Shown here piece after piece: positions 60,537 to 64,000 of a DNA stretch of 64,000 bases. The translations under genes and the position numbers were made by a program. Origin of the DNA: G025836975 sp048751585 (GTDB lineage Bacteria; Pseudomonadota; Gammaproteobacteria; Burkholderiales; Burkholderiaceae_B); assembly GCF_048751585.1 (NCBI RefSeq), contig NZ_JAZHOB010000008.1, positions 260,939 to 324,938 on the forward strand, written 5' to 3'. Position 1 is the first letter of the stretch; the number at the start of each line of letters is the position of its first letter. The notes under the pieces are model-generated. The model was not told the origin of the DNA. It ran no database searches and saw nothing but the letters and a program-made list of their open reading frames with translations.

Positions 60537-61580
60537 GCCCAGCGATTCGCCCGCGGCCAGCGGCACGACGGATGAATCCGCCATGGGCAATTCCTCGGGT
60601 ATCGAATAAGGCTGGCGTTGCAGCGTCAGTTTCCCCTGGTTGACCGGCAACCCGTAGAAGGCCGGCCCATTGAGGCTGGCAAAGGCTTCAAGGCGATCCA
60701 GGCGGCCCACCGACTCGAACGCGGTGGCATACAGCTCCATGGCATGCAGGGCCGTATAACAGCCTGCACAGCCGCAGGCATGCTCTTTCAAGCCTTTCGG
60801 GTGCGGCGCGCTGTCCGTTCCCAGGAAGAAGCGATCGCTTTGGCCGGTCGCGGCATCGAGCAGCGCCTGCCGATGCGTCTCCCTTTTCAGCACCGGCAGA
60901 CAGTACCAATGCGGCCGTATCCCGCCCTGGAACAAGGCATTGCGGTTATACAGCAAATGGTGTGCGGTGATCGTGGCGGCCACGGGTCCCTGCGCCTGGC
61001 GCACGTAATCGACGCCTTCGCGGGTGGTAAGGTGCTCGAATACCACCTTCAGCTCGGGAAACTCCCGCCGCAGCGGGATCATGACCCGGTCAATGAAAAC
61101 CGCTTCACGATCGAATAGATCGATCGCCGGGTCGGTTACCTCGCCGTGCACCAGCAGCGGCATGCCCAGGCGCTGCATGGCCTCGAGGGCCTTCGCGCAG
61201 CGCCCCAGCAAATCGGTCACACCGGCGTCGGAATTCGTCGTGGCGCCGGCCGGGTAAAGCTTGATGCCATGCACCGCGGCGGACTCGCTGGCAGTGAGCA
61301 CCTCCTGTGCGCTGGTGTTATCGGTAAGGTACAAAGTCATCAAAGGCGTGAATGCCGCCTGTTCGATGCTCGCGCGATCCAGAGCCGCGCGAATGCGGTC
61401 GCGGTAAGCCAGAGCCTGCGCAGTGTTGATTACGGGCGGCTTCAGGTTAGGCATGATGATCGCACGCGCGAACTGCCGCGCCGTATCGGCCACAACCGAA
61501 TCCAGCACGGCGCCATCGCGCAAGTGCAGGTGCCAGTCGTCGGGACGGGTAATCGTTATGGTATCTGTATTGCTGAACAT
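60519..61580 (-). CDS. pyrC: Dihydroorotase PyrC
   Basis: A 353-residue class II dihydroorotase for pyrimidine synthesis. Zinc ligands are in DDWHLHLRDG, and KLYPAGATTNSD contains the carbamylated lysine. HGEVTDPAIDLFDREAVFID, FEHLTTREGVDYV and GTDSAPHPKGLKEHACGCAG complete the site. ATG 61580 is preferred; a TTG three codons earlier is the alternative. It lies 30 bases after the M20 gene on the same strand and may be co-transcribed with it. Confidence 0.95.
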   Translation of the reverse strand: MFSNTDTITITRPDDWHLHLRDGAVLDSVVADTARQFARAIIMPNLKPPVINTAQALAYRDRIRAALDRASIEQAAFTPLMTLYLTDNTSAQEVLTASESAAVHGIKLYPAGATTNSDAGVTDLLGRCAKALEAMQRLGMPLLVHGEVTDPAIDLFDREAVFIDRVMIPLRREFPELKVVFEHLTTREGVDYVRQAQGPVAATITAHHLLYNRNALFQGGIRPHWYCLPVLKRETHRQALLDAATGQSDRFFLGTDSAPHPKGLKEHACGCAGCYTALHAMELYATAFESVGRLDRLEAFASLNGPAFYGLPVNQGKLTLQRQPYSIPEELPMADSSVVPLAAGESLGWKALA

Positions 61581-61610
61581 TGAATCCAATCTATTTATAA
61601 GAAACGCACC

Positions 61611-62810
61611 CTAAGGCTGCGTGGACAACGGCATGCTGCGTTCGACCAGGCGGCAGAACATGGCGCTGCCCGCCGGAATGACCGCATCGTTGAAGTCGAA
61701 AGCGGAATTATGCAGTACGCAGCCTTTCTCCGCTCCGCCTTGCCCCAGCCGGAAATAGGCTCCGGGCCGCTGTTGCAGCATGAAAGAAAAATCCTCCGAC
61801 CCCATGGACGGCACCAGGTTGGACACCACCATATCGGCGCCGAACAGCTCGGTGGCGACATCGGCCACAAACTCGGCATGCTCGGGCGTGTTCACTGTGG
61901 CGGGAAACAGGCGATGATAACGGAAATCGATGGTGGCCTTGAAGGCGGCGGCGATCCCTGCCACGACCTCTTCCATGCGCTGTATCACCTGCTCCTGCAC
62001 CACAGGGCTGAAGGTGCGCACTGTGCCGACCATGCGGGCGTCCTTGGGAATGACATTCATGGCCTGCAGGTTGCCGGCATTCACGGCGGCCACCGTGACG
62101 ACCGCCGATTCGGGCGCGGGAACGTTGCGCGAGACGATGGTCTGCAAAGCGGTGATCAACTGGGCGGCGATCACCACAGGATCGTTCGTCTGGTACGCGT
62201 GCGCGCCGTGCCCGCCCCGCCCCTGTATATGGATTTCGAAGTGATCGGCCGCGGCCATCATGGGGCCCGGGTTCACACCGATGACACCGGGGGGCAGGCC
62301 CGGCCAATTATGCAAGGCATAGATGGCTTCGCAGGGAAAGCGTTCGAACAGTCCGTCGTCCAGCATGGCCTTGGAGCCGCCCAAGCCCTCTTCAGCGGGC
62401 TGGAATATCAGCACCACCCGGCCATCGAAGTTACGCGTCTCGGCCAGATAGCGCGCCGCACCCAGCAGCACCGTGGTGTGCCCATCGTGCCCGCAGGCGT
62501 GCATGACACCCGGATTCGTGGACGCGTAAGGGACGTCGCCCTGCTCGAGTATGGGCAAGGCGTCCATGTCGGCGCGCAGGCCTATGGAGCGCCCGCTGGT
62601 ATTGCGTTTGCCGTCCAGCACGCCCACAACCCCGGTCTTCCCCACATTGCGGTGCACCTGGTAACCCAGGGCGGAAAGCGCGTTTGCCACAAGGCTGGAG
62701 GTTCTGACCTCCTGGAAGCCAAGCTCGGGGTGCGCATGGATGTCTTGCCGGAAAGCCGTCAAATCCGCATGGAAATGGCTAATCGCCTCAAAAACACGCT
62801 TTGCATACAT
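61611..62810 (-). CDS. M20-family amidohydrolase (hippurate hydrolase-like), second copy
   Basis: A 399-residue paralogue of the protein at 32.0 kb. Metal blocks: HAHPELGFQEVRTS, LRADMDALPILEQG, HACGHDGHTTVLLGAA, FQPAEEGLGGSKAM and VPSMGSEDFSFML. The substrate is unknown. Start at MYAKRVFEAISHF with AGGAG 11 bases upstream; the earlier in-frame start adds 15 unrelated residues. Confidence 0.9.
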   Translation of the reverse strand: MYAKRVFEAISHFHADLTAFRQDIHAHPELGFQEVRTSSLVANALSALGYQVHRNVGKTGVVGVLDGKRNTSGRSIGLRADMDALPILEQGDVPYASTNPGVMHACGHDGHTTVLLGAARYLAETRNFDGRVVLIFQPAEEGLGGSKAMLDDGLFERFPCEAIYALHNWPGLPPGVIGVNPGPMMAAADHFEIHIQGRGGHGAHAYQTNDPVVIAAQLITALQTIVSRNVPAPESAVVTVAAVNAGNLQAMNVIPKDARMVGTVRTFSPVVQEQVIQRMEEVVAGIAAAFKATIDFRYHRLFPATVNTPEHAEFVADVATELFGADMVVSNLVPSMGSEDFSFMLQQRPGAYFRLGQGGAEKGCVLHNSAFDFNDAVIPAGSAMFCRLVERSMPLSTQP

Positions 62811-62941
62811 CGACTGAATACTCCTGGAAGGGGCGCTCCCACCTGCGCTTTGCAAGCCAAAACATTACCATAAGGCGCCGCACGCCATAAGTTTTTTTAT
62901 GAGCCCCGGTTTTCGCGACATATCCTTGTGCACAAATTGCT

Positions 62942-62970
62942 TTGTCTTTCCCGGATTCTCACGTTATGCT
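62942..62970 (+). promoter_or_regulatory. Candidate promoter of the SWIB gene
   Basis: TTGTCT (62942-62947), 17-base spacer, TATGCT (62965-62970), 44 bases before the ATG. The leader then carries TAGGAG at 63001. Confidence 0.5.
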
Positions 62971-63014
62971 GCTGGGGAAACGTTTTTATCAACTATCAGT
63001 TAGGAGCCCTATTC

Positions 63015-63287
63015 ATGGCAACAACCGAGAAACCCGCCCGTAAACCCAATGCGGCGTTCATGAAGCCACTTACCCCTAGCGCTACCTTAGCTGCCATTAT
63101 CGGTCCCGAGGCAGTCCCACGCACCGAAGTCACCAAGAAAATCTGGGACTACATCAAGAAACACGATCTGCAAGATCCAAAAAACCGCCGCAACATCAAT
63201 GCCGACGCCAAACTGCGTCCTTTGTTCGGAAAAGACCAGGTCTCGATGTTCGAGCTGACCAAGCTGGTAAGCGGCCACCTGAAGTAA
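63015..63287 (+). CDS. Small SWIB/MDM2-domain protein
   Basis: A 90-residue protein that is almost entirely a SWIB domain: FMKPLTPSATLAAIIGPEAV, VTKKIWDYIKKHDLQDPKNR and LRPLFGKDQVSMFELTKLVS. The domain is best known from eukaryotic chromatin remodellers; stand-alone copies occur in chlamydiae and betaproteobacteria, possibly as DNA-associated proteins. A TAGGAG ribosome site supports the ATG at 63015. Its own promoter and terminator suggest a single-gene unit. Confidence 0.9.
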   Translation: MATTEKPARKPNAAFMKPLTPSATLAAIIGPEAVPRTEVTKKIWDYIKKHDLQDPKNRRNINADAKLRPLFGKDQVSMFELTKLVSGHLK

Positions 63288-63316
63288 ATCGCTATCGGGC
63301 GCCCAGCCCGCAAGAT

Positions 63317-63360
63317 AAAAAAACGCTGCCTGGCAAGAAAACCGGGCAGCGTTTTTTTTA
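63317..63360. terminator. Bidirectional terminator after the SWIB gene
   Basis: AAACGCTGCC (63321-63330) pairs with GGGCAGCGTTT (from 63344) and is followed by a long T-run on the plus strand and preceded by A-run on the left. It serves both the SWIB gene and the convergent membrane-protein gene. Confidence 0.88.
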
Positions 63361-63371
63361 TGGGCGCAATC

Positions 63372-63737
63372 TTAGTATTCGGCTACTGGAGGCAGGCCTG
63401 AAAGCAGCGCCAGCCAACCCTTGATGATGCGGTACACGATCCAGATCAGCGCGATAAGGCCGGTGATCCAGCCTATGAAGATAAAGGTTGCCAGAGCGCT
63501 GAGCACCACCCACAGCAACCCCCACCAGAAGGTCTTGATGACCCAGTCGAAATGGTTGGCGTATACGGTTCCCGCAGCGTCCCCGCGCTTCAGGTAGGCC
63601 AGCACAACGGCGGCAATGGTCGCTACCCCGAAAAAGCCGGCACTAAGCAGGCCCAGAGCGAACAGGCCATAAATAAGGTGCGTCAGGTTGCGCGTCGACA
63701 TGCCCTTGCCGTCTTCTGGCGGATACGCCTGGGTCAT
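63372..63737 (-). CDS. Small integral membrane protein (DUF4870-like)
   Basis: A 121-residue protein with three hydrophobic segments: LIYGLFALGLLSAGFFGVAT, FWWGLLWVVLSALATFIFIG and WITGLIALIWIVYRIIKG. The charged loop YLKRGDAAGTVYANHFDWVI lies between the first two. The pattern fits small DUF4870-type membrane proteins of unknown function. Start ATG 63737 with GGAGG five bases upstream; the further open frame upstream lacks a signal. Confidence 0.75.
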   Translation of the reverse strand: MTQAYPPEDGKGMSTRNLTHLIYGLFALGLLSAGFFGVATIAAVVLAYLKRGDAAGTVYANHFDWVIKTFWWGLLWVVLSALATFIFIGWITGLIALIWIVYRIIKGWLALLSGLPPVAEY

Positions 63738-63880
63738 ACAAACCTCCGGAGAAACAAAAATAAGGTAAACCGCTTGCTGGCGGATCGCCAATCAATGTTG
63801 CATTTTACCCGACTTGGAAGCTTTTCATATACCGGGTCGGGGGAGGATGGGGCAGCGGTGTGTGTGGGGTGGGTGGCGCT

Positions 63881-63916
63881 AAAAACAAAACCCCCCGCCT
63901 ATGGAGGGGCGGGGGG
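63881..63916 (-). terminator. Terminator of the rRNA operon
   Basis: CCCCCCGCC (63891-63899) pairs with GGCGGGGGG (63908-63916), followed on the minus strand by TTTTGTTTTT. It lies about 15 bases after the 5S 3' end. Confidence 0.88.
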
Positions 63917-63931
63917 TGTTGAGCAATAAGA

Positions 63932-64000
63932 GCCTGACGATGACCTACTTTCACAGACGTACGTCCACTATCATCGGCGCGAAGGCGTTTCACGGTCCTG
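63932..64000 (-). rRNA. rrf: 5S rRNA (3' part, cut by window edge)
   Basis: The minus strand reads GTGAAACGCCTTCGCGCCGATGATAGTGG and ends GAAAGTAGGTCATCGTCAGGC, the 3' half of 5S rRNA with its closing helix strand. The 5' half and the rest of the rRNA operon lie beyond the window. Confidence 0.9.

Overview
The window is a chromosomal segment of a GC-rich betaproteobacterium, most probably of the family Alcaligenaceae (Bordetella/Achromobacter/Pusillimonas-like). The main grounds are the dcw cell-division cluster, in which MurE and MurF are fused into one ORF as in Bordetella, the orphan Bug-type binding protein, the SWIB-domain protein, and the linkage lptD-surA / amgK-murU. The species cannot be named from the sequence.

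Layout. 1-4.9 kb: surA (cut by the window edge) and lptD on the minus strand, divergent from amgK-murU (MurNAc recycling). 5.1-11 kb: a membrane protein of unknown function and two complete ABC importers, glnHPQ-like and metNIQ. 11.3-12.3 kb: tRNA-Lys(UUU) and a metallophosphoesterase, closed by a long perfect hairpin. 12.3-24.8 kb: an accessory region that is the outstanding feature of the window. It holds a complete coenzyme F420 biosynthesis set (cofC, cofD, cofE and a fused cofG-cofH = fbiC), an NADPH:F420 oxidoreductase, an F420-type LLM oxidoreductase, and CoA-ester genes (class III CoA-transferase, crotonase, DUF35 protein, a thiolase-like protein without the usual cysteine). A Bug receptor and an IclR regulator with a palindromic operator complete it. 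24.9-26.7 kb: an ECF sigma factor, Tat-exported ferritin-like protein and cytochrome c operon. 26.8-35.3 kb: a degenerate GH31 protein, mnmC, suhB-like phosphatase, M20 amidohydrolase, thioesterase and mgtE.

35.4-58 kb is the classical envelope and division block on the minus strand: mraZ-rsmH-ftsL-ftsI-murEF-mraY-murD-ftsW-murG-murC-ddl-ftsQ-ftsA-ftsZ-lpxC, then an M23 peptidase and secA, with a DUF721 gene on the plus strand. Most of these genes overlap by 1-4 bases. A promoter and four 10-bp-spaced MraZ-box-like elements precede mraZ. 58.2-64 kb: RNase P RNA, an Uup-type ABC-F ATPase, pyrC, a second M20 amidohydrolase, a SWIB protein, a small membrane protein and the 3' part of a 5S rRNA at the window edge.

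How the accessory genes may work together (inference): an acid enters with help from the Bug protein and is activated by the CoA-transferase. It is then reduced or oxidised by the LLM enzyme with F420 that the same locus synthesises and the NADPH:F420 oxidoreductase recycles. The product is hydrated by the crotonase and cleaved by the thiolase-like/DUF35 pair. IclR probably controls the operon from the operator just upstream of its own start codon. The substrate is unknown.
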